From contig JASEEU010000006.1 of NCBI GenBank assembly GCA_030019445.1, forward strand, positions 1 to 64,000: 64,000 nt of DNA, in the 5' to 3' direction. This stretch comes from Anaerosomatales bacterium. Lineage in GTDB: Bacteria > Actinomycetota > Coriobacteriia > Anaerosomatales > Anaerosomataceae. Below the pieces are notes generated by a model. The model did no database searches and had not been told where the DNA came from. It was given only the letters and a program-made list of their open reading frames with translations. The position numbers and the translations under genes are program-made. The number at the start of each line of letters is the position of its first letter. The first letter of the stretch is position 1. Shown one piece after another: positions 32,762 to 40,969 of the stretch.

Positions 32762-34828
32762 ATGGCACAAGGAGGATACGTCGGCAAGATCCTTTACGTG
32801 AATCTCACCGACGGGACCACGGAGATCATCCCCACCGCCGACTACGAGCAGTGGGGCGGGGGTCACGGGATCGGCTCGGCCCTGTTCTTCGATCGCGTGA
32901 AGGACAAGACGGTCGACGGGTTCCACCCCGACAACCTCATCACGTTCATGACCGGCCCCATGTCGGGCACGCTCGCGCCGTCGGCCTCGGGTCGCACCGA
33001 GATCACCGGCATCGGCGTCACGCAGTACCCGGTCGGCTGGTTCACCCGCTCCAACTTCGGCGGCCGCTTCGCCGGCATGCTCAAGTTCGCCGGCTTCGAC
33101 GGCATCTCCATCCAGGGCAAGGCCGAGAAGCCCGTGTGGATCAACATCGTCAACGACTCGGTCACCATCGAGGACGCGGCCGGGCTCTGGGGTCTCAACA
33201 CCCACGAGACCCAGGAGGAGATCTGGGACATCGTCACCGGCCAGCCCGACGTGCGTGAGTGGTGGGGCATCGGCGGCTCGCGGGACGGCGGCCGCACCAC
33301 CCAGAAGCCGGCCGTCGTGACCATCGGCCCCGCCGGCGAGAACCTCGCCCGCAATGCGTGCGTGCTGCACGATTCCGGCAACGGCGGCGGCCAGTGCGGA
33401 TTCGGCGCCGTGATGGGCTCGAAGAACCTCAAGGCGATCAGCGCCATCGGCACGGGCAGCGTCCCCGTGGCAGACCCGGCCGCGCTCATGGAGCTGAGGA
33501 CCGAGATCAAGGAGCGCTTCGGGTTCAACCCCGACGCCCCCTCGCTGGAAACGCCGGTCCCCGGTGTCCAGCTGTACGGCATCCTGAACGCCCAGCCGGG
33601 CTACGGCACCCTGCTCTGGCCCCCGATGGCTGAGGGCGCGCAGCCGCAGGGCTGCATGGGCTGCTTCAAGAACTGCCGCATGAACCACGCGAACGGCTAC
33701 GCCAACGGCGACATCTGCGTGGAGGGCCTGTACTGGATGGCCAGCTCCGACCAGAACGAGAACATGGCCGCGACGACGCTGCTCGACCAGATGGGCCTCA
33801 ACGTCTACGACGTCATGGCGCACAGCTACATGCTCGAGCTGTACAAGCAGGGCATCCTCGGCCCGGGCAAGGAGATCGACACCGACCTGCCGTTCGACAA
33901 GTACGACACGTACGAGTTCATCGAGTCGTACACCAAGGCGATCGCGTACCGCGAGGGCATCGGCGACGACCTTGCCGAGGGCATCACGCGTGCGGCCGTC
34001 AAGTGGGGCCGCTACGAGCAAGACACTGCCACCGGGCTGCTCAACCGCCCGCAGTGGGGCTTCATGGAGCACTACGACCCGCGTCTTGAGGTCGAGTGGA
34101 GCTACGGCAGCCTCTTCGGCGATCGCGACATCAACGAGCACGGCGTGAACTGGCACGTGCACTGGATGCCGCTCGTGACGGCGGCCGTGGGCCAGGACCC
34201 GCTCGTCTCGGCCGAAGAGCTCGTCAACCTCATCGCCGAGTCCACGGGCGTGGGCGACCCCGACGGCTGGGACTACAGCGTCGACGGCATCTACTCGGAC
34301 GCCAAGCTCAAGGCCGTCTCGTGGCACCGGCACTACTCGCGCTTCTTCATCCAGTCGGCGCTCTTCTGCGACTGGGCGTGGCCGATGCTCGTGAACTACA
34401 ACGCGGGCGACGACCACACCGGCGCGACGCCGGACTACGAGATCCGGCTGCTCAACGCGGTCACCGGCAAGGACTTCACCTACGAGCAGGCGATGGAGAT
34501 CGGTCGGAGGATCTGGAACATCGACCGCGCCATCTGGGTGCTCCAGGGTCGTCACCGCGACATGGAGGTCTTCCAGGGCTACGTCTACGACGTGCCGACC
34601 GCCGCACCGTACTTCCTGCCCATCAAGAACGCCGAGGGCGAGTGGGTCTTCGACATCAACGTCGGCCGCACGCTCGACCGCGAGCGCTTCGAGGACGTGA
34701 AGTCGCGCTTCTACGAGCTCGAGGGCTGGGACCCGGCGACGGGCTGGCCGACCCGCGACGCTCTGGCCGCGCTCGACCTCGCATTCGTCGCCGACGAACT
34801 CGAGGCGGACGGCAAGCTCGGGAGCTGA
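32762..34828 (+). CDS. Aldehyde:ferredoxin oxidoreductase family protein (AOR 3)
   Basis: A 688-residue AOR with C298, C301, C305 (CMGCFKNC) and C536 (FCDW) as cluster ligands and TRSNFGGRFAGMLKFAGFDG in the cofactor domain. AAGGAGG precedes the ATG. The C-terminal region keeps the family pattern RALWILQGRHRD-like (here RAIWVLQGRHRD). It is seven bases from the small accessory gene. No signal peptide; see the Fe-S subunit for the export argument. Confidence 0.92.
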   Translation: MAQGGYVGKILYVNLTDGTTEIIPTADYEQWGGGHGIGSALFFDRVKDKTVDGFHPDNLITFMTGPMSGTLAPSASGRTEITGIGVTQYPVGWFTRSNFGGRFAGMLKFAGFDGISIQGKAEKPVWINIVNDSVTIEDAAGLWGLNTHETQEEIWDIVTGQPDVREWWGIGGSRDGGRTTQKPAVVTIGPAGENLARNACVLHDSGNGGGQCGFGAVMGSKNLKAISAIGTGSVPVADPAALMELRTEIKERFGFNPDAPSLETPVPGVQLYGILNAQPGYGTLLWPPMAEGAQPQGCMGCFKNCRMNHANGYANGDICVEGLYWMASSDQNENMAATTLLDQMGLNVYDVMAHSYMLELYKQGILGPGKEIDTDLPFDKYDTYEFIESYTKAIAYREGIGDDLAEGITRAAVKWGRYEQDTATGLLNRPQWGFMEHYDPRLEVEWSYGSLFGDRDINEHGVNWHVHWMPLVTAAVGQDPLVSAEELVNLIAESTGVGDPDGWDYSVDGIYSDAKLKAVSWHRHYSRFFIQSALFCDWAWPMLVNYNAGDDHTGATPDYEIRLLNAVTGKDFTYEQAMEIGRRIWNIDRAIWVLQGRHRDMEVFQGYVYDVPTAAPYFLPIKNAEGEWVFDINVGRTLDRERFEDVKSRFYELEGWDPATGWPTRDALAALDLAFVADELEADGKLGS

Positions 34829-34835
34829 TCTCATC

Positions 34836-35300
34836 ATGACCACCACAGAACTCGAGACGCCGGAGACCATCCCGGCGCTGACGCCGCCGAGCGTCGAGCT
34901 CGTGGACCGCGCACTGCGTGACCTCGACTACGAGGACCGCCTCGTGGGCTACAAGATGACGCCCTCGGCCGGCAACGACCGTGCGAACCTCTACAGCCTC
35001 CCGCAGGCGATCGTGTTCCTGCTCGGCACGCGGTGGGACTCGCCGATGCTCACGCCCGGATTCAAGGGCGCGATCAACTGGGTGGACCTCAACGCGTTCG
35101 CCAACTGGCTGCGCGATGCCGTCGGTGACGCGCCGCTCGCGAGCGCGGTCGAGGAGCACGTGCTGCCGCTGGACTCGTATTACGCGCAGGTCCAGACGCT
35201 GAGCCGCGTTCTCGGCATGCGCATGGACCAGTACCGCGAGGTGCGCGGTGTCGTGGAGCAGGAGGCCGATGAGGCCGAGACGACCGAGGATGCGGGGTGA
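34836..35300 (+). CDS. AOR-associated small protein, module 3
   Basis: A 154-residue helical protein with the family features YEDRLVGYKM (RLVG), LYSLPQA and FANWLRDAVGDAPLASAV. Both ends are acidic. It lies between AOR 3 and the cytochrome b gene of module 4, only four bases from the latter, so modules 3 and 4 form one continuous transcription unit. Function unknown; a maturation factor is the contextual guess. Confidence 0.78.
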   Translation: MTTTELETPETIPALTPPSVELVDRALRDLDYEDRLVGYKMTPSAGNDRANLYSLPQAIVFLLGTRWDSPMLTPGFKGAINWVDLNAFANWLRDAVGDAPLASAVEEHVLPLDSYYAQVQTLSRVLGMRMDQYREVRGVVEQEADEAETTEDAG

Positions 35301-35304
35301 GGAC

Positions 35305-36102
35305 ATGGAAGAGGAGCTGTTGTTCGATTCTGCGACGTGGCTGATCTGGCTGGCGCCGTTCGCCGGCGTGCTCGCCGCCGGGCTCACGCGCCGTCGCGAC
35401 CCGGTCATCGAAGGCGACAAGGTGCTGCGGCACGACCTCGCCGCGCGCATCGAGCATTGGACGCACGGCATCGGCACCGCGATGCTGCTCGCGAGCGGCA
35501 TCGTGCTGGGGCTGTTCTTCACTCCCGCGCTCGTGGGGAGCGGCGAACCGGTCTGGACCTGGATGAACGTGCACTTCGCGTTCGTCGCGCTGTTCCTGTT
35601 CGGCACGTTCTACTACGCGGCGAACACGCTGCTGGCGATGAAGCGCTTCAAAGAGCACCTGCCCACCAAGGACGCACTCGACTACACGAGGCGTCACTAC
35701 GGGCTGCTGCTCGGCTTCAAGAACCTCACGTTCCCGCCGGAGCGCAAGTACTTCGAGTCGGAGAAGATGGCGTACCTGCTCGCGCTCGGCGCGACGGTGC
35801 TCATCATCCTCACCGGTTTCGTGAAGGTCGCCGCGCACTCGTTCGACCTCCCGGCGTGGCTGGTGGGCATCGCGACGCCGCTGCACGACATCGCGACCGT
35901 CGCCATGCTCGCGTTCTTCCTCGCGCACATCTTCTTCGGCGCGATCCTGCCGATGAGCTGGCCGGTCCTCAAGTCCATGTTCACCGGCTACGTCTCGCTC
36001 GAGCATGCCGAGAAGGAACACGCCGGCTGGATCGCCGAGATCGAAGGGCGCGACGTCGCTGACGCGGCCGGCTCCGGATCGACGGGCGAGAACGCGGCGT
36101 AG
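35305..36102 (+). CDS. Membrane cytochrome b subunit, AOR module 4
   Basis: 265 residues, homologous to the cytochromes at 21087 and 31191 but diverged across its length. It keeps IEHWTHGIG, NVHFAFV, TPLHDIAT and LAHIFFG as likely haem-ligand helices and the loop RFKEHLPTKDALDYT. ATG 35305 with GTGAGG upstream is preferred over an upstream reading that overlaps the accessory gene. One stretch around 35966-36005 is identical to the module 3 copy. Confidence 0.9.
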   Translation: MEEELLFDSATWLIWLAPFAGVLAAGLTRRRDPVIEGDKVLRHDLAARIEHWTHGIGTAMLLASGIVLGLFFTPALVGSGEPVWTWMNVHFAFVALFLFGTFYYAANTLLAMKRFKEHLPTKDALDYTRRHYGLLLGFKNLTFPPERKYFESEKMAYLLALGATVLIILTGFVKVAAHSFDLPAWLVGIATPLHDIATVAMLAFFLAHIFFGAILPMSWPVLKSMFTGYVSLEHAEKEHAGWIAEIEGRDVADAAGSGSTGENAA

Positions 36103-36134
36103 CGCCGCACACCAAGACTCTGAAAGGACACACG

Positions 36135-36908
36135 ATGGCAGACATCGATAAGAACGCCACCGACGTGGCCGCGAACAGCGGCTCGGGCGTCTCGCGCCGG
36201 GAGTTCCTCACCGGCGTCGGCGGCGCCGGCGTGGGCCTCGTTCTGGGCGGAGCGCTCATCAAGGGCTTCTTCCTGCCTGACGAGGTCTTCGCGGTACCCG
36301 CCTCCGGCGGCTACCTGCTCGTCGACACCAAGAAGTGCGCCGGCTGCGCCTCGTGCATGCTCGCGTGCTCGCTCGCGCACTCCGGCGAGTGCAACCTCTC
36401 GCTCTCGCGCATCCAGGTGCTCTCCGACCCGTTCGGGCCCTTCGGCGAGACCGAGAGCCTCGTCCAGGAGCAGTGCCGCCAGTGCACCTATCCTGCGTGC
36501 GTGGACGCGTGCCCGACCGGCGCGATGCACGCCGACGAGAAGACCGGTGTGCGCATGGTCGATCCGGCCAAGTGCATCGGCTGCGAGCGCTGCGTCAACG
36601 CGTGCCCGTTCACGCCGTCGCGCGTGCAGTGGAACCCGGCCGAGAAGCACGCTCAGAAGTGCGACCTGTGCATCGACACGCCGTACATGACCGAGGACGG
36701 CGGGCCCGGCGGTCAGCAGGCATGCGTGGCGGTCTGCCCCACGAAGGCGATCACCTTCGTCGAGGAGATCCCCATGCAGTCTGACGCGGGCTACCAGGTG
36801 AACCTGCGCGAAGGCATGTCCGCCTGGGCCACGCTGGCGCTCCCGCAAGGCGATGACGGCGAGTACACGGGTGCGGCAGGGGCGAACAACCCGCTGGCCG
36901 GCCACTAG
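36135..36908 (+). CDS. Tat-signal 4x[4Fe-4S] subunit, AOR module 4
   Basis: A 257-residue Fe-S protein with Tat motif SRREFLTG (R21-R22), a Gly/Val-rich hydrophobic segment, and Cys groups CAGCASCMLACS, CRQCTYPACVDACP, CIGCERCVNACP, and CDLCID with CVAVCP. Its C-terminal part, including the GDDGEYTGA region, resembles the truncated subunit at the left edge, so modules 1 and 4 may be the closest pair. It starts 32 bases after the cytochrome gene. Confidence 0.9.
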   Translation: MADIDKNATDVAANSGSGVSRREFLTGVGGAGVGLVLGGALIKGFFLPDEVFAVPASGGYLLVDTKKCAGCASCMLACSLAHSGECNLSLSRIQVLSDPFGPFGETESLVQEQCRQCTYPACVDACPTGAMHADEKTGVRMVDPAKCIGCERCVNACPFTPSRVQWNPAEKHAQKCDLCIDTPYMTEDGGPGGQQACVAVCPTKAITFVEEIPMQSDAGYQVNLREGMSAWATLALPQGDDGEYTGAAGANNPLAGH

Positions 36909-36972
36909 CTTCCCGGCATCCGCACGGAACGCGTAAGCGCACTTCAGGCCTGACGATCAGGAGGAACAACAC

Positions 36973-39060
36973 ATGAGCGGTGGATACACCGGGAAGATCC
37001 TGCGGATCAACCTGACGGACAAGTCGGTGTCCACGCTGGACACCAAGGACTACGAGGAGTACGGCGGAGGCCACGGCATGGGCTCCGCGATCTTCTGGGA
37101 CCTGTGCGAGGACAAGACGGTGAGCGGCTTCGACCCCGGCAACGTCATCACCATCATGTCGTCGCCGCTCTCGGGCACGCTCACGCCGGCCGCATCCGGC
37201 CGGACCGAGGTGCAGGGCATCGGCGTCCAGGGCTACCCGACAGAGTGGTTCACGCGGTCGAACTTCGGCGGACGCTTCTGCGGCCAGATGAAGTTCGCCG
37301 GCTGGGACGGCATCGTCGTCGAGGGCGCGGCCGATAAGCCCGTCTGGGTGGACATCCGCGACGACGACGTGCAGATCAAGGACGCCGAGGGCCTCTGGGG
37401 CCTTGACACCACCGAGGTGCAGGAAGAGATCTGGCGCATCGTGCAGGGCGGCACCTCGGAGTGGCGCTCGCTCGGGGGCGGCCGCGACTCCGGCCGCACC
37501 ACGCAGCGCCCGGCCGTGCTCACGATCGGCCGCGCCGGCGAGACGATGAGCCGGACCGCCGCGCTCATCCACGACGCCGGCAACGGTGCGGGGCAGGGCG
37601 GCTTCGGCGGCGTCTTCGGCTCCAAGAACCTGAAGGCCATCAGCGTCATCGGCACCGGCGGCGTGGAGGTCGCCGACCCCGCGGCGCTCATGGACGCGCG
37701 GCTGTGGGCCAACCAGTACGCCGTGGCGGGCTCGATCGCCGACGACGACTTCGCGCCCCAGAGCATGGGATCGATGTTCGGGGGCAACCCCGCCTCCGGT
37801 GCGGCGGGCTACGCCCCGGCCGATCAGCCCAAGGCGCCCATGGGGTGTCTCGGCTGTCACAAGAACTGTCGCGCCCGCTTCCAGTCGGCGGCCAGCAACG
37901 GCTCGTCGTGCGTGGACTACTTCTTCTACCACGTCTACGACCAGGCGGCGCACGGCGGCTACACGCAGGCGATCCTCGACGCGGCGGACCTGCTGCAGCG
38001 CTACGGCATCAACTCCTACCAGGTGGAGGCCATGATCATCTGGCTGAACCACCTCTACCAGGAGGGCGTGCTCGGCAAGGGCAAGGAGATCGACACCGAG
38101 CTCGACTTCACCAAGCTCGGCGAGGTCTCGTTCGTGGAGCAGCTGCTCGACATGATCGCCGAGAAGTACGACATCGGCGAGGACCTGCACGAGGGCATCG
38201 CGCTCGCGGCCGTGAAGTGGGGTCGCTACGAGCAGGACACCAAGACCGGCATCCTGCCCATCCAGGCATGGGGCTACGTGCAGCACTATGACGCGCGGAC
38301 CGAGGTAGAGTGGGGCTACGGCTCGCTCGTCGGCGACCGCGACATCAACGAGCATGACTTCAACACCCTCGTGTACTGGGCGCCGTCCATCGCGTCGCTC
38401 TTCGGAGCGCAGCCGGCCTGCTCGGCCCCGCTGCTGGCCGAGATCATGGAGGAGAAGCTCACGCCGTACAACGACCCGATGATGATGGACTACAGCGACG
38501 AGGGCATCTACTCCGAGTCGATGGCCAAGCTCGTCGCATGGCACCGTCACTACACGCGGTACTACAAGCAGTCGCTCGCGTTCTGCGACTGGGCGTACGG
38601 CGACTTCTTCAATGCGTTCGGCCCGGATAACCGCGGCCTCACCGGCGAGGGCGAAGACAAGTTCTTCAACGCCGTCACCGGCCAGAGCCAGACGTTCGAA
38701 GAGGGCATGGAGAAGGGGCGCAAGATCTGGAACCTGGACCGCGCCATCTGGATCCTCCAGGGCCGCGAGCGCGACCAGGAGGTCTTCACGGACTACAACT
38801 ACGAGGTCGGTGCGGTTCCCGGGTACACGACCTACGAGGTCCCGTACGTCGTTCCCGCCTTCGAGAACGGCGAGTGGACGTACAAGAGCGTGTCGGGCCG
38901 GATGCTCGACCGCGACAAGGTCGAGGACTGGAAGACGAAGTTCTACACGCTCGAGGGCTGGGACACCTCCACCGGTTGGCCGACGCGGGCCACACTGGAG
39001 GACCTCGGTCTCGGGCACGTCGCCGACACCCTGGAAGAAGCCGGCAAGCTCGGCGCGTAG
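36973..39060 (+). CDS. Aldehyde:ferredoxin oxidoreductase family protein (AOR 4)
   Basis: A 695-residue AOR. Cluster ligands are C292, C295, C299 (CLGCHKNC) and C538 (FCDW). The cofactor domain contains TRSNFGGRFCGQMKFAGWDG. TCAGGAGG stands before the ATG. It shares YTGKILRINLTDK at the N-terminus with the others but differs in the region around residues 270-290 that leads into the cluster motif, where substrate access is usually shaped. The accessory gene follows after 18 bases. Confidence 0.92.
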   Translation: MSGGYTGKILRINLTDKSVSTLDTKDYEEYGGGHGMGSAIFWDLCEDKTVSGFDPGNVITIMSSPLSGTLTPAASGRTEVQGIGVQGYPTEWFTRSNFGGRFCGQMKFAGWDGIVVEGAADKPVWVDIRDDDVQIKDAEGLWGLDTTEVQEEIWRIVQGGTSEWRSLGGGRDSGRTTQRPAVLTIGRAGETMSRTAALIHDAGNGAGQGGFGGVFGSKNLKAISVIGTGGVEVADPAALMDARLWANQYAVAGSIADDDFAPQSMGSMFGGNPASGAAGYAPADQPKAPMGCLGCHKNCRARFQSAASNGSSCVDYFFYHVYDQAAHGGYTQAILDAADLLQRYGINSYQVEAMIIWLNHLYQEGVLGKGKEIDTELDFTKLGEVSFVEQLLDMIAEKYDIGEDLHEGIALAAVKWGRYEQDTKTGILPIQAWGYVQHYDARTEVEWGYGSLVGDRDINEHDFNTLVYWAPSIASLFGAQPACSAPLLAEIMEEKLTPYNDPMMMDYSDEGIYSESMAKLVAWHRHYTRYYKQSLAFCDWAYGDFFNAFGPDNRGLTGEGEDKFFNAVTGQSQTFEEGMEKGRKIWNLDRAIWILQGRERDQEVFTDYNYEVGAVPGYTTYEVPYVVPAFENGEWTYKSVSGRMLDRDKVEDWKTKFYTLEGWDTSTGWPTRATLEDLGLGHVADTLEEAGKLGA

Positions 39061-39078
39061 TGGAGGCGAGCGAGAACC

Positions 39079-39519
39079 ATGCGTACGTTGACAGAACCCA
39101 GCGCCGAGCTTGCTGAGCGGCTGCGCCGAGAGGTCGGCCCGATCGAGCGCCTCGTGGGCATGCGGATGTCGGTCATGGGCGGGTCGAATCCCACCATGCT
39201 GCACTCGCTGCCCGCGGCGGCGCACTTCTTGCACATCGGCACGTACGAAGAGGCGATGCGTCCCAACAACCAGGAGACGATCGGCTACATCGACCCGCTG
39301 GCGCTCGAGCAGTGGATCCGGGGAGTCTTCGGTGACGAGGAGCTCGCCGACGCGATCCGCGAGCAGATCGACACCGGGCAGCCGTTCGGCTTCATCGCCA
39401 ACCCGATCCGCGAGCTGCTCCAGACGCGCGCGCTGCAGGTAGCGCCGCCGGAGGAGGACGAGGACGGCGAGGCGGAGGTCGTCGTGGCGGGCGCCGCCGA
39501 GAAGGACAGCGAGGGCTAG
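39079..39519 (+). CDS. AOR-associated small protein, module 4
   Basis: A 146-residue helical protein with IERLVGMRM, MLHSLPAAAHFL and LEQWIRGVFGDEELADAI, matching the family core in modules 1 and 3. GGAGG precedes the ATG. The C-terminal 25 residues are strongly acidic. It ends the module 3-4 transcription unit before a terminator hairpin. The role is unknown. Confidence 0.78.
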   Translation: MRTLTEPSAELAERLRREVGPIERLVGMRMSVMGGSNPTMLHSLPAAAHFLHIGTYEEAMRPNNQETIGYIDPLALEQWIRGVFGDEELADAIREQIDTGQPFGFIANPIRELLQTRALQVAPPEEDEDGEAEVVVAGAAEKDSEG

Positions 39520-39540
39520 CGCCCTCAGCACGCGACCGAG

Positions 39541-39576
39541 GGGGCGGGCGCCGGGAACGATGCCGGCGTCCGCCCC
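39541..39576 (+). terminator. 14-bp GC hairpin after AOR module 4
   Basis: Positions 39541-39554 pair with 39563-39576 with a single G-T wobble around an 8-base loop, followed by TGTACC. It lies 21 bases after the last accessory gene. Confidence 0.62.
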
Positions 39577-39622
39577 TGTACCGCCCTGAACCCTGTACCG
39601 CGCCCCAAAGGAGGTGTGGCCG

Positions 39623-40939
39623 GTGGACGTGACGCTCATCAACGCGCCCGTGACGCTCCGCAACGAGCACGCGCGCCTATCGCCGCCGCTCGGCCTCGCC
39701 TACATCGCTTCAGCGCTCCTGGACGACGGCTTTGGCGTGAGCGCGATCGACTTCAACGTGAGCGGCCTGAACCTCCGGCGCGTGGACAGCGTGCTCGCCA
39801 ACGACCGGCCGGCCGTGGTGGGCATCTCGGCCACCACCGAGACGTTTCCCAACGCGCTCGCCATCGCGGGCAGGATCAAGGAGCGCGAACCCGGGACCGT
39901 CGTGGTGCTCGGCGGCGCACACCCCACCATCCGGCCGGAGGAGGCGCTTGCCGAGACGGACGTCGACTTCGTGGTGGCGGGCCCCGGCGAGCGCGCGATG
40001 GTCGAGCTCTGCCGCGCGCTCGTGCGTGGCGAGGGCGCGGCCGGCGACATCGCGGGCCTCGGCTTCCGCGTGCAGGACGGCACGCCGCACGTGAACCCGC
40101 GGGCGGAGCTGCCGCACCCCGACGAGCTGCCGCTTCCGGCGCGCGAGCTCTTCCCGCTCGAGTTCTACAAAGACACGTGGAACGTGCTCACGGCCACCGG
40201 CAGCTGCCCGTACCGGTGCTCGTTCTGCTCGGCGTCCTCGCTGTGGCAGGGGCGGCGCCGGATGCGCAGCCCCGGGAGCATCGTCGCCGAGCTCGAGCAC
40301 CTCGTGACCGCGCACGGCGTGGATCGCGTCTTCTTCACCGATGACATCTTCACCCTTAACCGCCGCTGGGTGGGCGAGCTGCTCGACGCGCTCCGGGCGA
40401 TGGAGCGCCCCGTGCGGTGGGGCTGCGCGACGCGCGTCGACCTCGTGGACGCCGAGCTCGTCTCGGCCATGGCCGAGGCAGGCTGCACCGGCATCCAGTT
40501 CGGCGTGGAGTCCGGCTCGCAGGAGGTGCTGGACTCGGTGAAAGGCATCGAGAAGGCGCAGGCGCTCGAAGCCGTGCGCGCGAGCGTGACGGCGGGCATC
40601 GACGCCGTCTGCTCGTTCATGATCCCGTTCCCGCAGGATACGCACGCCACGCTTGCCGAGAGCCTCGCGTTCATGCGCGAGGTCCGCGCGGCCGGCGCGC
40701 GCATCTTCCTCTCGTACACGTGCCCGTATCCCGGGACGCTCTTCTTCGAGGACGCCGAGAAGCTCGGCGTGCGGATCCTGAGCGACCGGTGGGACGAGTT
40801 CGACGCCAAGCATGTGGTGATGGAGACGGCGAACCTCTCGGCGGAAGAGATCCGCGAGACCGCCGAGGCGATGGCCGCCGAGCTCGGCATGCACCGCAGC
40901 GACATGCCCACGATCTCGGGCACGCATCGGCTACCCTGA
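39623..40939 (+). CDS. B12-binding-domain radical SAM protein (first of tandem pair)
   Basis: A 438-residue protein with a Rossmann-like B12-binding-type N-terminal domain (residues 1-130) and a radical SAM core with C195-x3-C199-x2-C202 (SCPYRCSFC). The family pattern FFTDDIFTLN and ESGSQEVLDSVKG is present. The B12 domain lacks DxHxxG, so cobalamin may bind without the lower His or the domain may have another use. GTG 39623 with AAAGGAGGT at 7-base spacing is chosen. Such enzymes perform methylations, ring closures or hydroxylations; the substrate here is unknown. It is paralogous to the next gene. Confidence 0.85.
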   Translation: MDVTLINAPVTLRNEHARLSPPLGLAYIASALLDDGFGVSAIDFNVSGLNLRRVDSVLANDRPAVVGISATTETFPNALAIAGRIKEREPGTVVVLGGAHPTIRPEEALAETDVDFVVAGPGERAMVELCRALVRGEGAAGDIAGLGFRVQDGTPHVNPRAELPHPDELPLPARELFPLEFYKDTWNVLTATGSCPYRCSFCSASSLWQGRRRMRSPGSIVAELEHLVTAHGVDRVFFTDDIFTLNRRWVGELLDALRAMERPVRWGCATRVDLVDAELVSAMAEAGCTGIQFGVESGSQEVLDSVKGIEKAQALEAVRASVTAGIDAVCSFMIPFPQDTHATLAESLAFMREVRAAGARIFLSYTCPYPGTLFFEDAEKLGVRILSDRWDEFDAKHVVMETANLSAEEIRETAEAMAAELGMHRSDMPTISGTHRLP

Positions 40940-40969
40940 GGGGAGCCGTCCCCGGAAGGCAGGTACTGG

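Noticed and set aside
32666-34870. A 734-codon reverse-strand open frame over AOR 3
   Set aside because: Antisense shadow of a strong coding region; the same happens opposite AOR 4 and other GC-rich genes.
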